Both the position numbers and the translations under genes were made by a program. A model generated the notes under the pieces. It was not told the origin of the DNA, ran no database searches, and saw only the letters and a program-made list of their open reading frames with translations. Positions 36,374-44,557 of a DNA stretch of 64,000 nucleotides are shown one piece after another. The DNA comes from Anaerocolumna sp047777345 (GTDB taxonomy: Bacteria; Bacillota; Clostridia; Lachnospirales; Lachnospiraceae), in NCBI GenBank assembly GCA_047777345.1, contig JBKEEJ010000001.1:1-64000 (forward strand), written 5' to 3'. Each line of letters starts with the position of its first letter. The first letter of the stretch is position 1.

Positions 36374-38680
36374 GTGGACAAGACGGCAAACGCAATGCAG
36401 GAACTGATGGATATGAAGATATGGATGCTATGGCGATGGGGAACAGATCAAAAAGGCAAGCCGACGAAGAAACCTTTTGCGGCTGGAGGTGGCCCAACCG
36501 GAACAGATGATAAATGGTCTCATACATGGGTCACATACAATGAGGCAGTAAAAGCAAAGGAGCATAATCCTGTTGCCGCCGGTATCGGTTTCAAGATACC
36601 GAAAGGCTATTACTTCATAGACATCGACCATAAAGCGATTACAGACCCGCTTGTGCAGACGATTTTAGCAAGGCATGACTCTTATGCAGAATACTCGGTC
36701 AGCGGCACAGGCATACATCAATATGGCAAATGCGACTTTACACAAATCCCTACCTACATTGATAAAAACGGGAATTTAAAACTCGATCGGCAGTTCTATA
36801 CGAAAAATCCCCATAACAATTTGGAACTGTATATCGGCGGCATTACAAACCGCTTTGCCGCTTTTACCGGCAATATCATTAATGATAAGCCTCTGCGCGA
36901 ATGTACCGCGGCAGTCCTTACGACGCTTGATAAAAATATGCGTCGCAAAGGAAAAGCCAAGTACAGTGCCAAACGTGACGGTGACCGCACCTATTTCGAT
37001 ATTGTCTGTAACTTACGCAAGCAGAAAAACGGAGAGAAATTCAAGAAGCTGTATGACGATGGAGATATCTCCGGATATGGCTCTCACTCCGAGGCTGACG
37101 CGGCGCTGTGCGCCATGATTGCATTCCGTACCGGGCCAGATCCCGCTGCTATTGATGAAATCTTCCGCAGTTCTGCCCTCTATCGCGAAAAATGGGAGCG
37201 TGACGATTACAGAGAAGCCACAATCAATGCCGGTATTAATGCCTGTCATGGCACCTTTCATAAATCCAGGATGGAGCATCCATACTTCATCAAATTTCAT
37301 GAACAGACCGGTGAACCCTATGTCAGCGTTCCGCTCCTTGCAAAGTACGTACGCGAGCATCTCCGCTATGTGCTTGTAAGGGATAACGGAAAGCAGGGCC
37401 TTTTGAAATATGTCTACGAAAACGGCTGTTATCGGCTCTATGCCGACAATATGCTGATGGGCATTATCAAGCAGTACATCGCGGATTATGACGAGGAACT
37501 TGTGAGAATGGGCATCGTCAGCGAAACTTTACAGCATATCACCACTGACCTTAATTATGTTAGCCAGGAAGAGCTAAATGCCGATGAGGATTTAATCAAC
37601 TTCAGGAATGGCCTGCTCCGTATCACTGCAGATAATGCCATTCTTCTACCACACTCCCCGGATATCCTCTCCACCATTCAAATTCCGTGCAACTGGGTGG
37701 GAAGGGAAACGCCTACGCCAGTCTTCGACAGGTATATGCACACCCTCACAGACGGAGACAAGGCCATAGAACACCTGCTCCTTGAGTTTATCGGTGTATG
37801 CATCTCCAACATCAAGGGATGGCGAATGAAAAAAGCGCTTTTCCTCGTAGGCGATGGCGACACCGGCAAATCTCAGCTAAAGAGTCTTGTAGAGCGGTTG
37901 CTCGGCAAGGGTAACTTCATAGGAATCGACCTTAAGGAGATTGAAGCGCGTTTCGGCACCGGCGCGATATATGGCACACGCCTTGCCGGTAGCTCGGATA
38001 TGAGTTTCCTATCCGTAGATGAGTTGAAAACATTTAAGAAAATTACCGGCGGCGACAGCCTATATGCCGAGTTCAAAGGACAGCAGGCTTTTGAGTTCAC
38101 CTACAACGGGCTGCTCTGGTTTTGCATGAACAGACTTCCCAAGTTTGGCGGCGATGATGGCAAATGGGTCTATGACCGCATCATGGTGGTGCGCTGTCCT
38201 AATGTCATTCCAAAGGACAAGCAGGACAAAACACTTCTTGACAAAATGTATGCCGAGCGTGATGGCATCGTCTACAAGGCTGTTAAGGCGCTGCAGACGG
38301 TTATTGCAAACGGGTACAGCTTTTCCGAGCCGGACAGTGTAAGCCTTGCAAGAGAGCAATATATGTCAGAGAACAATACTGTGATCTCCTTCTATGAGGA
38401 ATGTATGTGCGAGCGGTCAGAAGGCAAGTTTAATGATTCCGCTACAACAAGCCGCATCTACGATGTTTACAGGGCATGGTGCCATGACAACAATAACGGC
38501 TTTGCCAAGACAGCCAAAGAGTTCAGAGAGACATTGGCATCCCATCTCGGCTGCACCTTTAAGGAGATGACCGTTCATACCAATAAAGGCACCTATTATA
38601 AAAACCTCACCCTCACTATTGAGGCAAAGGAGCAATACAAGAAGGCTTATGGCTATGACAGTACGGATTTTCTTGCTTAA
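36374..38680 (+). CDS. P4-type primase-helicase (primase/polymerase plus D5-like ATPase)
   Basis: 768 aa. The N-terminus resembles an AEP/PrimPol-like domain: FIDIDH (~80-85) supplies the metal-binding D-x-D, SGTGIH a second motif, and NRFAAFTG a third. The middle resembles a PriCT/D5_N linker. The C-terminus is the superfamily 3 helicase of P4-type primases with Walker A VGDGDTGKSQ (~491-500), an SSDMSFLSVDELKTFKKITGGD region and an ATPase sensor NRLPKFGG. It should start and unwind replication of the excised element. Start GTG 36374 sits against GGAGAGGAG with almost no spacer; ATG at 36395 is the alternative. The TGACAG array follows directly. Confidence 0.9.
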   Translation: MDKTANAMQELMDMKIWMLWRWGTDQKGKPTKKPFAAGGGPTGTDDKWSHTWVTYNEAVKAKEHNPVAAGIGFKIPKGYYFIDIDHKAITDPLVQTILARHDSYAEYSVSGTGIHQYGKCDFTQIPTYIDKNGNLKLDRQFYTKNPHNNLELYIGGITNRFAAFTGNIINDKPLRECTAAVLTTLDKNMRRKGKAKYSAKRDGDRTYFDIVCNLRKQKNGEKFKKLYDDGDISGYGSHSEADAALCAMIAFRTGPDPAAIDEIFRSSALYREKWERDDYREATINAGINACHGTFHKSRMEHPYFIKFHEQTGEPYVSVPLLAKYVREHLRYVLVRDNGKQGLLKYVYENGCYRLYADNMLMGIIKQYIADYDEELVRMGIVSETLQHITTDLNYVSQEELNADEDLINFRNGLLRITADNAILLPHSPDILSTIQIPCNWVGRETPTPVFDRYMHTLTDGDKAIEHLLLEFIGVCISNIKGWRMKKALFLVGDGDTGKSQLKSLVERLLGKGNFIGIDLKEIEARFGTGAIYGTRLAGSSDMSFLSVDELKTFKKITGGDSLYAEFKGQQAFEFTYNGLLWFCMNRLPKFGGDDGKWVYDRIMVVRCPNVIPKDKQDKTLLDKMYAERDGIVYKAVKALQTVIANGYSFSEPDSVSLAREQYMSENNTVISFYEECMCERSEGKFNDSATTSRIYDVYRAWCHDNNNGFAKTAKEFRETLASHLGCTFKEMTVHTNKGTYYKNLTLTIEAKEQYKKAYGYDSTDFLA

Positions 38681-38976
38681 AGTGACAGAAGTGACAGTCG
38701 AGTGACAGTTCTCACAGGCAACTGTCACCGTTAAAAAGCCCATATATCAAGGGTTTCCAGCCACAAGTGACAGTAGTGACAGTCTTTCAAACTTCTTGGC
38801 GGGAAAAATAAAGTTTGGAATTGTACAGAGAACAAGGAAAGGATTATGAGCTGTTGTGAGTATGAAATGAAAAGTTCTGTCATTTTTGTCACTTAAGCTA
38901 TAAAAGCCTTGCTACGAGTCGCTTTTCAGCGTGACAGTTCATCAAAACTACTGTCACTGAACTGTCACTTCTGTCA
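38656..38976. repeat. TGACAG repeat array, candidate replication origin
   Basis: Twelve copies of TGACAG or its complement in about 320 bp. Forward copies start at 38656, 38683, 38692, 38703, 38768, 38777 and 38932; reverse copies at 38722, 38877, 38951, 38962 and 38971. Most extend to GTGACAGT / ACTGTCAC. The first lies inside the primase end. Arrays of short iterons next to a P4-type primase are the usual form of a satellite or plasmid origin, with the primase itself binding the repeats. Confidence 0.65.
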
Positions 38977-39006
38977 CCGGAAGTATCACTGGAGGGAGGA
39001 ACAGTT

Positions 39007-39102
39007 ATAGCGATTCAACATGACGAACGTTCAGCAATTAATCTACAGGAAATATCATCAACCGCATTTAAACATCTTAATTTTGAGGAGGGAAAAACAT
39101 GA
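39007..39102 (+). CDS. Possible 31-codon peptide with non-standard start
   Basis: An open frame of 31 codons (ATA GCG ATT CAA ...; IAIQHDERSAINLQEISST and on to FEEGKT) lies after a very strong ribosome site GGAGGGAGGA (38991-39000). Its TGA stop overlaps the ATG of the next gene as ATGA, the usual sign of translational coupling. No ATG, GTG or TTG starts it: the codon at the right distance is ATA. It may use AUA, have lost its start by mutation, or not be translated. Confidence 0.3.
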   Translation: MAIQHDERSAINLQEISSTAFKHLNFEEGKT

Positions 39103-39404
39103 ATTATCCGCTTATGAAAATGAACAAGGAAGGCACTCTGCTGCGACCGCAGCACACTTATTATTCCGATGAGTATGCCCAAGCCATGTGCGACCTGCAT
39201 CTTTCCGATGTTGTCATCGAAGATGATAAAGGAAAGTTAAAATTGCGATACCGCCTCCATGCAAAGCATCCTCATACCATTGAAGGTGCTATGGCATATA
39301 ACATTCTGTGTCCGAAATGCCACCACCACTTGAAACAGGTAGGAAGATCGCTCAGCTACCATGACCTCGGTCTCTATGCCTGTCCATTCTGCGATAAGAT
39401 TTAA
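39099..39404 (+). CDS. Small zinc-ribbon-like protein upstream of the capsid gene
   Basis: 101 aa, function unknown. The C-terminal half has C-x2-C (ILCPKCHHH) and C-x2-C (YACPFCDKI), a probable zinc ribbon. The N-terminal half has no recognised motif. GAGGAGG lies seven bases before the ATG. It ends 13 bp before the capsid protein start, and the capsid gene's ribosome site overlaps its stop codon, so the two are made together. Possible roles are capsid assembly, packaging or regulation; nothing in the sequence decides. Confidence 0.65.
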   Translation: MNYPLMKMNKEGTLLRPQHTYYSDEYAQAMCDLHLSDVVIEDDKGKLKLRYRLHAKHPHTIEGAMAYNILCPKCHHHLKQVGRSLSYHDLGLYACPFCDKI

Positions 39405-39417
39405 GGAGGGGAACGCC

Positions 39418-40365
39418 ATGAATTATACTGAAGTCAGAGTATATACCGGTCAGCCGGAATACAGCAGGCACTTCTGGAATGCCATGCGCGGCCAGGAAAA
39501 CGATTATTCCGGACTTTCCGAAGGCCGCAGCAGCGAGACGGGCACTTATGTCATGCCAAACGCCACAAATAACAAATATGAAGCAGCCATCATAAACGAG
39601 AGCCTGTTCCGTAAAATCGGCACAACCTTTAACGTATATGAAGGTAGTTATCACATTCTTGCAAAGGAATACGATGACCTTGCGCAGTTTGTGCCGGAAG
39701 GCGGCGCTATCCCAGTTTTTGACGGAATAAACGATTTCACTCCGTATACCGTTGAAAGCCATAAGCTCGCTGCTCTTGTAAAAATGAATTCGGACTTTGT
39801 CCGCGATGCCGCATTCGACATTGAAAGCTACCTTGTAAAGCGCCTTGCCAGGAACTTTGCCAAAGCTGAGGACAACGCCTTTATTAACGGTACCGGCGTA
39901 CAGATGCCGACAGGTATCTTAAACGGTGAAAACGGCGCTGAGGTTGCCTATGCCGTTGATGAAATCACCTATGATGATATAATCCGCCTGTACTTCTCTG
40001 TGAAGCCGGAATACCGCAAAAATGCTGTATGGCTCATGAACGATAAGACAGCCCTTGCTCTTCGCACAATGAAGGATGAAGCCGGAAACTACCTCTGGCG
40101 CGACAGCGATGATACCATCCTCGGTAAAAAGGTATTTATATCAGAGTTTATGCCGGATATGGAGTCTGATTCTAAGCCTATTGCCTTCGGTGATTTCAGC
40201 TACTACTGGATCATCTGCAGAAGCCCTGTCAGCGTGAGGGCACTCTCAGAGAAGTTTGCCCTGCTCGACCAGATGGGTTACCTTGCCTTTGAATTTGTTG
40301 ACGGAAAACTTATCCGCCCGGAGGCAGTGAAGGTAATTCAGGTGAATACCGAGACCAACAGTTAA
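39418..40365 (+). CDS. HK97-family phage major capsid protein
   Basis: 315 aa, a capsid shell protein of the HK97 fold (Phage_capsid type). Characteristic stretches: a short N-arm, then TGTYVMPNATNNKYEAAII, the E-loop region with FVPEGGAIPVFDGI and FTPYTVESHKLAALVKMNSDFVRDAAFDIESYL, AEDNAFINGTGVQMPTGIL, and the P/A-domain end FGDFSYYWIICRSPVSVRAL. There is no ~100-residue N-terminal scaffold (delta) domain and no protease gene nearby, so the protein starts close to a mature-like N-terminus. The ATG at 39418 follows AAGGAGGGG. On an element with no other structural gene, it could form or resize satellite capsids using a helper phage. Confidence 0.88.
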   Translation: MNYTEVRVYTGQPEYSRHFWNAMRGQENDYSGLSEGRSSETGTYVMPNATNNKYEAAIINESLFRKIGTTFNVYEGSYHILAKEYDDLAQFVPEGGAIPVFDGINDFTPYTVESHKLAALVKMNSDFVRDAAFDIESYLVKRLARNFAKAEDNAFINGTGVQMPTGILNGENGAEVAYAVDEITYDDIIRLYFSVKPEYRKNAVWLMNDKTALALRTMKDEAGNYLWRDSDDTILGKKVFISEFMPDMESDSKPIAFGDFSYYWIICRSPVSVRALSEKFALLDQMGYLAFEFVDGKLIRPEAVKVIQVNTETNS

Positions 40366-40372
40366 AACATAC

Positions 40373-40412
40373 GAGAAAAGGCACAGTGGAATATCCTGCT
40401 GTGCCTTTTCTC
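40373..40412 (+). terminator. Terminator after the capsid gene
   Basis: GAGAAAAGGCACAG (40373-40386) pairs perfectly with CTGTGCCTTTTCTC (40399-40412). Confidence 0.85.
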
Positions 40413-40434
40413 CTGAAGAAGGAACTTTCCCAAG

Positions 40435-40560
40435 ATGAAATACACACCAAATTTATATCAATTATATGCATTTTATCCCGGTTGTTCCCTTAATACCCCG
40501 TTTGAATTTGCGTTTTTTCCTACGAAGCCCCACGCCCGTTGCACGGTCGAAAGGGTGTAA
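40435..40560 (+). CDS. Possible 41-aa small protein
   Basis: An ATG-started frame of 41 codons (MKYTPNLYQLYAFYPG at the start, FFPTKPHARCTVERV at the end) with a moderate ribosome site (GAAGGAAC). It lies between the capsid terminator and the TnpW-like gene, where 193 bp would otherwise be empty. The local GC-rich run CCCCACGCCCGTTGCACGG encodes its end. It could be real or a chance frame; no family is recognised. Confidence 0.3.
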   Translation: MKYTPNLYQLYAFYPGCSLNTPFEFAFFPTKPHARCTVERV

Positions 40561-40606
40561 GGATTAATTACCCCCTACCCCCAAGGTCAGAAAGGAGGAG
40601 TGCCTT

Positions 40607-40768
40607 ATGGCTGAGAAGACCATCTGCGTTACCGAAAAGGTAATCGGTGATACTCTCTACATTATAGAATCAGCAGTCAGCAGCACTGCCAAAGAAACTG
40701 CCTATGACAAGCTGAAACGCATGATACTTAACGACACAGCAAAGATTGAATTAAATAAGGCTTCTTAA
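40607..40768 (+). CDS. TnpW-family transposon protein
   Basis: 53 aa. The pattern K-x-I-G-D-T-L-Y-I-I-E-S-x-x-S-x-x-A-K-E-T-x-x-D-K-L-K-R-M-I matches the small TnpW-type proteins (ICVTEKVIGDTLYIIE, TAKETAYDKLKRMI) encoded next to serine recombinases on Tn4451-like clostridial elements. Their role is not established. AAAGGAGGAG lies seven bases before the ATG. It stands 76 bp upstream of the recombinase start, probably in the same transcript. Confidence 0.7.
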   Translation: MAEKTICVTEKVIGDTLYIIESAVSSTAKETAYDKLKRMILNDTAKIELNKAS

Positions 40769-40844
40769 TCAAAATAACTTGACTTCTTCGCGGCAGTACG
40801 GGAACATAGAGTACCGCTTGAAGACTGTCGGAAAGGAGGTAAAC

Positions 40845-42551
40845 ATGATTAGCAGGCAGTCTTATACTGCTGTGAAGAATAACGATAAAATAACCGCTCT
40901 GTATTGCCGTCTTTCACGAGATGACGAACTGCAGGGTGATTCTAACAGCATTAAAAATCAGAAGACCATTTTACAGAAGTACGCTGATAACAATGGTTTT
41001 ACAAACACTGAGTTCTTTGTGGATGATGGCTATAGTGGTACGAACTTCGACCGCCCGGATTGGCAGCGCCTTATCTCTCAAGTGGAAGAAGGCAGGATTG
41101 GCACAGTCATTGTCAAGGACATGAGCCGTCTCGGAAGAGATTATCTAAAGGTCGGCTACTATACCGAAGTACTCTTTCCCGCATCCGACATTCGCTTTAT
41201 AGCAATAAACAATAATGTTGACAGTGCCAATCAGCAGGACAGCGATTTTACTCCGTTTCTTAATATCATCAACGAATGGTATGCCAAGGATACGAGCAAG
41301 AAGATACGCGCCGTTTTCAAGTCGAAAGGGCAGTCTGGCAAACCACTCTGCACCAATCCGCCTTACGGTTATATCAAAGACCCGGAAGACAAGACACGCT
41401 GGATAGTCGATGAAGAAGCCGCCAAAGTGGTACGCGAGGCATTCCACTTGTGTATGCAAGGGTATGGCCCTTCGCAGATAGCCAAGGAATTCACCAAGCG
41501 CAGAATTATGAATCCAACGGCTCACGCCAGGAAAAACGGAATCAATATTCCGGACAACAGAGGCCATGACGATGATTATGTCTGGCGAGGCAGCACAATA
41601 GTTCATATGCTTTCAAGGCAGGAGTATTTGGGACATACGGTTAATTTCAAAACTTACCGCAAGTCCTATAAGCAGAAAAAGCAGATGAAAAATGACCCGT
41701 CGGAGTGGATGATCTTCAAGAACACCCACGAAGCTATTATAGAGGAATCTGTATTTGAAGTTGTACAAAGAATCAGAGATGGTAGACGAAGGCTTACTCT
41801 GATGGGTGAAATGCCGCTTCTCTCCGGCATGATGTTCTGTGCAGATTGCGGGAACAAGCTGTATCAAGTGCGTGGGCGCGGTTGGGAACATGAAAAGGAG
41901 TATTTTGTTTGTGCTACCTATCGCAAGATAAAAGGTGGCTGTAGTTCTCACCAGATACGCAATGTGGTGGTAGAGGAATTACTTCTTGACGGTATTCGTA
42001 AGGTAACAGCTTTTGCTAGAAATTATGAGCAAGAATTTGTGGAATTAGTAACCAAGAAGACAAGGACAGAGCTTGATAAAAGTTTGCGTGATTGCAAACG
42101 AGAATTGGAACAGTCACAGGCTCGTATCAAAAAGTTGGATGAAATAATACAAAAGCTTTATGAGGATAATATCGAGGGTAAGATATCCGACGAGCGATTC
42201 GCCAAGATGAGCGCTAACTATGAAGCTGAACAGCATACTCTTGAAAACAGAGTAGCCGAACTACAAACCATTATGACAGAAGAAAAGGAAAGCGCTCTCA
42301 ATGTTGACCACTTCCTATCTCTAGTAAGAAAGTACACCGACATAAAGGAACTCACAGCGGAAATAATCCGTGAGTTTGTTGAAAAAATCTATGTGTACAA
42401 AGCAGAGCGAATTGATGGCAAGCGAGTACAACGAATTAAAATCGTATGGAACTGCATTGGCGCATTTGAACCACCGACTTTCACATCCACCAAGAATGAA
42501 AAATCGGCATTGCCGGTAAATACATACCAAACTATGCCGATATTTTTCTAG
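40845..42551 (+). CDS. Large serine recombinase (TnpX-like integrase)
   Basis: 568 aa. The N-terminal resolvase domain has the catalytic serine in ALYCRLSRDDE (Ser24) and the conserved KDMSRLGRDYLKVGYYTE and NIINEWYAKDTSKKI. A recombinase domain (PPYGYIKDPEDKTRWIVDEEAAKVVREAF) and a zinc ribbon (CADCGNKL and FVCATYRKIKGGC) follow, then a coiled coil and a C-terminal tail. This is the TnpX/large serine recombinase layout that excises and integrates clostridial elements. The ATG at 40845 follows AAAGGAGGT; a longer frame exists from 40779. The stop is seven bases before the right terminal repeat, as expected for an end-located integrase. Confidence 0.93.
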   Translation: MISRQSYTAVKNNDKITALYCRLSRDDELQGDSNSIKNQKTILQKYADNNGFTNTEFFVDDGYSGTNFDRPDWQRLISQVEEGRIGTVIVKDMSRLGRDYLKVGYYTEVLFPASDIRFIAINNNVDSANQQDSDFTPFLNIINEWYAKDTSKKIRAVFKSKGQSGKPLCTNPPYGYIKDPEDKTRWIVDEEAAKVVREAFHLCMQGYGPSQIAKEFTKRRIMNPTAHARKNGINIPDNRGHDDDYVWRGSTIVHMLSRQEYLGHTVNFKTYRKSYKQKKQMKNDPSEWMIFKNTHEAIIEESVFEVVQRIRDGRRRLTLMGEMPLLSGMMFCADCGNKLYQVRGRGWEHEKEYFVCATYRKIKGGCSSHQIRNVVVEELLLDGIRKVTAFARNYEQEFVELVTKKTRTELDKSLRDCKRELEQSQARIKKLDEIIQKLYEDNIEGKISDERFAKMSANYEAEQHTLENRVAELQTIMTEEKESALNVDHFLSLVRKYTDIKELTAEIIREFVEKIYVYKAERIDGKRVQRIKIVWNCIGAFEPPTFTSTKNEKSALPVNTYQTMPIFF

Positions 42552-42557
42552 GATTAG

Positions 42558-42596
42558 AAATCCCTAAGCTGAACCCTCAAAAAGCGGAGGTTTTTT
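42558..42596 (-). repeat. Right terminal inverted repeat
   Basis: AAATCCCTAAG (42558-42568), 14 nt, AGCGGAGGTTTTTT (42583-42596): the inverted counterpart of 29212-29249. Read outward (plus strand) AACCCTC / GAGGTT with T6 is terminator-like, which would insulate mecA from the recombinase transcript. Confidence 0.65.
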
Positions 42597-42617
42597 ATAA
42601 CCGTTTTATTATGCTCT

Positions 42618-43418
42618 TTATAGTGAAGATAAAATCTGTATCGCTTTATTTTTTACAATGACGTCAAAATGCTCCTCATAGTAATAAGGACTTGCATAAG
42701 TTGTGCGTTCCGGTTTCCCGTATTCAGAAATTATGTTACAAATCTTATTAAACTCTTCCGGAGTGTGGTCGGACTTGGTTACAACCAAGTAATACATGGA
42801 ATTAGCCGGATTTTTATATAAAGTATTATAGCCATTATAATAACCGGAAATTACTGATGCCAGTTTAGTTACTTCACTTAATGTCTTAAAGGAATATACT
42901 TTCATTAAATTAGTCTGATAGGATACACTTTTCTGATTAGCAGCTCCATCTTCATGGGATTCATCCTTATTAATGGATAAAGCCTCAGCAAGGGGTACAA
43001 AATCATCTTTGTCATCATCGTCATCAGAGGATTCATCCATTAAATCATCCATCTGTCCAAATACATTTATGACTTCATCGGCATAAGAATCGTCTGACTC
43101 GTCATCATATATCTCTTCGCCTTCATCGGTAATCGGTGAAAACTTGGAAAAACGAGTATCCAGTTCTTCCGGATCCTCAACCTTAGTTATAACTAAAACC
43201 AAACACTCAGGAGAAACCGGAATGGCTTCTATCATCAAGGGAATATCCTCAGCTTCAAAACCAAACTCATAATTTGCTTGTTGCATCATATCTCGAAATA
43301 AGGCCTTTGCTTTCTCACTTCCATAAGCGAGCTCACTAATTCGTAACTCACGATCAATTAAATCATCTCTACTTAAAGTACAACGAATCTGGCGGTCACT
43401 AATTTTCTCTATCTTCAT
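42618..43418 (-). CDS. mecA: Adaptor protein MecA
   Basis: A 266-aa MecA/YpbH-family adaptor that delivers substrates to the ClpC-ClpP protease. The N-terminal domain (MKIEKISDRQIRCTLSRDDL, FRDMMQQANYEFGFEAEDIPLMIEAIP) and the C-terminal ClpC-binding domain (YSFKTLSEVTKLA, YYLVVTKSDHTPEEFNKICNIISEYG) are both clear. They are joined by a long, very acidic linker (~residues 100-150, many D and E), longer than in Bacillus MecA. It is the first chromosomal gene to the right of the mobile element, and its 3' end is intact 21 bp from the element. Confidence 0.93.
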   Translation of the reverse strand: MKIEKISDRQIRCTLSRDDLIDRELRISELAYGSEKAKALFRDMMQQANYEFGFEAEDIPLMIEAIPVSPECLVLVITKVEDPEELDTRFSKFSPITDEGEEIYDDESDDSYADEVINVFGQMDDLMDESSDDDDDKDDFVPLAEALSINKDESHEDGAANQKSVSYQTNLMKVYSFKTLSEVTKLASVISGYYNGYNTLYKNPANSMYYLVVTKSDHTPEEFNKICNIISEYGKPERTTYASPYYYEEHFDVIVKNKAIQILSSL

Positions 43419-43483
43419 AGAATCACATCCTTTTCTATGTGCTGGCCTGGAATATAGAATAAAAATTCCAACATATTTACCTG

Positions 43484-43501
43484 AAGGTATAAATATACCT
43501 T
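43484..43501. promoter_or_regulatory. Perfect 18-bp palindrome upstream of mecA
   Basis: AAGGTATAAATATACCTT is a perfect palindrome (8-2-8), 66 bp before the mecA start in the region that should hold its promoter or leader. A repressor or dimeric activator site is likely; the protein is unknown. The rest of 43419-43780 has no gene; a TTGACA at 43624-43629 may serve the kinase gene. Confidence 0.5.
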
Positions 43502-43780
43502 TATGCTATGCTGTAACCAAAGTATAATTTAAATGTGAAATAAAGTCAATATTATTATTTATGAAAGATTTATTAAATATTTACTTCAAATTACAAAATA
43601 TGACTGGCATACTTATTAACAATTTGACAAAATATTTATTGAAAGTTTGGTAAAAGAGTCGAAAGAAAAACTGTTGTGTAAAAAAAGATACTGGTATATA
43701 ATAAAAATTGGAATTACCTGGAATATAGATATTGAAAATTAGTGACATTTTCCTGGCTTATTTAATAAGGAAAGGAGAGG

Positions 43781-44557
43781 ATGAAAGATCAGATTTGGTT
43801 TCAAAAGTATCGTCTTATAAAATCTTTAGGGCAAGGGGGGTCTGCCAAGGTTTATCTGGCAGAGCATGTCAAATTAAAAACCCTCAGGGCAATCAAGCAG
43901 ATTAGTAAGGAGAATGTTCTCCATGATCAGCTGTTAAAAGAGGCCCATATTCTGAAAAGTCTAAATCATCCCTGTATACCTGTTATCTATGATTTTGAAG
44001 AGGATGAACATTACTCTTATATTATAGAACAGTATATAGAAGGAAAATCTCTGGATGTATTACGCAAGCAGCATTGTCAATTATTTCATGAAAGTCTCAT
44101 TATCAATTTTGCGGTTCAAATCTGCGATTTATTCCAATATCTTTATACTCACGATAATCCTGTTTTGTATTTGGATCTGAAACCGGAAAATCTTATTATA
44201 TCCGGTAAGGTGGTCAAACTGATTGATTTCGGGGCATCCGAATTGAAAAGTCAGATTAAGAACAGAAGATATTCTTTAGGAACAAAAGGTTATTCTGCCC
44301 CCGAACTATATACGAACCGAATACCGGATGAGCGGGCGGATGTATACAGCATAGGTGCCCTTATTTTTTACATGATTACAGGAAAATCATATACCAGGCA
44401 AACGGCAGGGATTTTGAAGAATGATCGGAAACATTGTTCAAAGCCGCTAGCTCATATTGTTCAAAAAAGCCTGCGTTATAATCCGGTTCTTAGGTATCCT
44501 ACCGTAAAAGTTTTAAGAAAAAATTTATTAAGGGATAAGCCAGAAAGCGACGGGTAA
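43781..44557 (+). CDS. Hanks-type Ser/Thr protein kinase
   Basis: 258 aa, just a kinase domain with no membrane segment or PASTA repeats, so it should be cytosolic. Glycine loop LGQGGSAKVYL (16-26), Lys in RAIKQIS, catalytic loop YLDLKPENLI, DFGAS, and the activation-segment end GTKGYSAPELY. The catalytic loop has YLD instead of HRD, but Asp, Lys and Asn are kept, so activity is plausible. It is followed at once by two P-loop-like proteins on the same strand, which may be its partners or targets (inference). The ATG follows AAAGGAGAGG. Confidence 0.92.
   Translation: MKDQIWFQKYRLIKSLGQGGSAKVYLAEHVKLKTLRAIKQISKENVLHDQLLKEAHILKSLNHPCIPVIYDFEEDEHYSYIIEQYIEGKSLDVLRKQHCQLFHESLIINFAVQICDLFQYLYTHDNPVLYLDLKPENLIISGKVVKLIDFGASELKSQIKNRRYSLGTKGYSAPELYTNRIPDERADVYSIGALIFYMITGKSYTRQTAGILKNDRKHCSKPLAHIVQKSLRYNPVLRYPTVKVLRKNLLRDKPESDG

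Larger units (their letters stand above)
29212..42596. mobile_element. ~13.4-kb satellite-like element with restriction-modification cargo
   Basis: Bounded by imperfect inverted repeats (29212-29249 and 42558-42596). The GC content and codon use are visibly higher than in the chromosome on either side, except within the methylase gene. Content: a defence operon on the minus strand; excisionase-like protein, P4-type primase, origin-like repeats, zinc-ribbon protein, HK97-fold capsid protein, TnpW-like protein and large serine recombinase on the plus strand. No relaxase, terminase, portal, protease, tail or lysis gene is present. The ends are inferred from the inverted repeats and gene content; the attachment core has not been identified. 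Confidence 0.75.

Noticed and set aside
38656..38976. CRISPR array
   Set aside because: The repeated unit is only 6-8 bp, in both orientations and with uneven spacing; no cas genes are nearby.
29212..42596. Integrative conjugative element
   Set aside because: There is no relaxase, coupling protein or type IV secretion gene, so conjugative transfer by its own means is not supported.
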